From assembly GCA_041391485.1 (NCBI GenBank), contig JAWKNY010000017.1:13768-77767 (forward strand): a DNA stretch of 64,000 nt, read 5' to 3'. Position 1 is the first letter of the stretch. Each line of letters opens with the position of its first letter. The stretch comes from JACKAF01 sp041391485 (GTDB lineage: Bacteria; Bdellovibrionota; FAC87; UBA2466; JACKAF01). Positions 63,949-64,000 of the stretch are shown here, piece by piece. The notes below the pieces were generated by a model. That model saw nothing but the letters and a program-made list of their open reading frames with translations, had not been told where the DNA came from and ran no database searches. A program made the translations under genes and the position numbers.

Positions 63949-64000
63949 GCGTGGCCCTCCAGGGTAGGGGTCCGGTTGACGACCATCGAAAACACTTGGG
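63945..64000 (-). CDS. C-terminal end of upstream gene, probably the ABC exporter ATPase (partial)
   Basis: Only the last 17 codons are in the window (QVFSMVVNRTPTLEGHA), in frame with TGA 63947-63945 that overlaps the permease start by four bases. An aromatic-rich end followed by a short polar tail fits ABC-2 ATPases, but the identity rests mainly on operon position. Confidence 0.5.
   Translation of the reverse strand, partial: QVFSMVVNRTPTLEGHA

Noticed and set aside
1..64000. CRISPR arrays, toxin-antitoxin pairs, restriction systems or other defence islands
   Set aside because: No regularly spaced repeats and no gene with recognisable defence domains were seen anywhere in the window.

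Overview
The window is chromosomal DNA from a flagellated Gram-negative bacterium. It encodes L- and P-ring proteins (FlgH, FlgI), outer-membrane lipoproteins, FlhF/FlhG for flagellar placement, the sigma-28 factor FliA with its anti-sigma FlgM, and promoters matching sigma-54. Gene content and order (flhA-flhF-flhG-fliA; flgF-G-A-H-I-J-M-N-K-L-csrA-fliW), with many exported proteins and several lytic transglycosylases, suggest a Bdellovibrionota/Oligoflexia-like or other former deltaproteobacterial lineage. This is an inference from gene content, not a phylogenetic placement. No rRNA, CRISPR array, insertion sequence or prophage was seen.

Layout. 1-4.1 kb: end of flhA, then flhF, flhG, fliA and a XerC/D recombinase, tightly packed. 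4.1-5.0 kb: a broken lipoprotein gene. 5.2-10.4 kb: an NtrC-type response regulator and a large hybrid histidine kinase, then a divergent pair of small genes, each with a sigma-54 promoter and a dyad between them. 10.7-16.7 kb: PpiD-like chaperone, divergent from the rod-shape operon mreC-mreD-mrdA-rodA. 16.7-27.3 kb: fused acyl-CoA mutase (IcmF type), a DUF547 protein, a cation/proton antiporter, a ClC transporter, a nitronate monooxygenase-like protein, an unknown exported protein, a Fur-family regulator and exonuclease III. 27.4-36.6 kb: cutA, two lytic transglycosylases, a VOC protein, an RsmI-like methyltransferase, a TRAP transporter (DctPQM), a glycerophosphodiesterase and a DMT exporter. 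36.7-42.3 kb: AsmA-like protein, tRNA-Gln, a sigma-54 activator without a receiver domain, another DMT exporter and a GNAT protein. 42.6-50.0 kb: an ornithine-lipid-type acyltransferase operon with an M14 peptidase and a hydrolase, a peptide-binding lipoprotein, HU, an M1-like exported peptidase and a small lipoprotein. 50.0-52.7 kb: membrane-type spermidine synthase and SpeD. 53.0-61.6 kb: the flagellar rod/ring/hook-junction operon ending in csrA-fliW. 61.6-64.0 kb: a small SLT protein, an exported protein and an ABC-2 exporter.

Regulation forms one picture. FliA and its antagonist FlgM are both present. A sigma-54 promoter precedes flgF. CsrA and its antagonist FliW are adjacent, and a repeated GGGGA motif overlaps the fliW ribosome-binding region. 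Three further sigma-54 promoters and two enhancer-binding proteins point to a sigma-54 network wider than flagella.

A caveat affects the whole annotation. About sixteen genes, many of them core (mrdA, icmF, dctM, flgF, flgA, flgH, flgK, flgL, speD, speE), are split by single-base shifts, often at homopolymer runs. Reading across the shifts restores conserved protein sequence. The most economical reading is residual indel errors in the assembly, in patches, rather than real gene decay. Full gene spans are therefore given.
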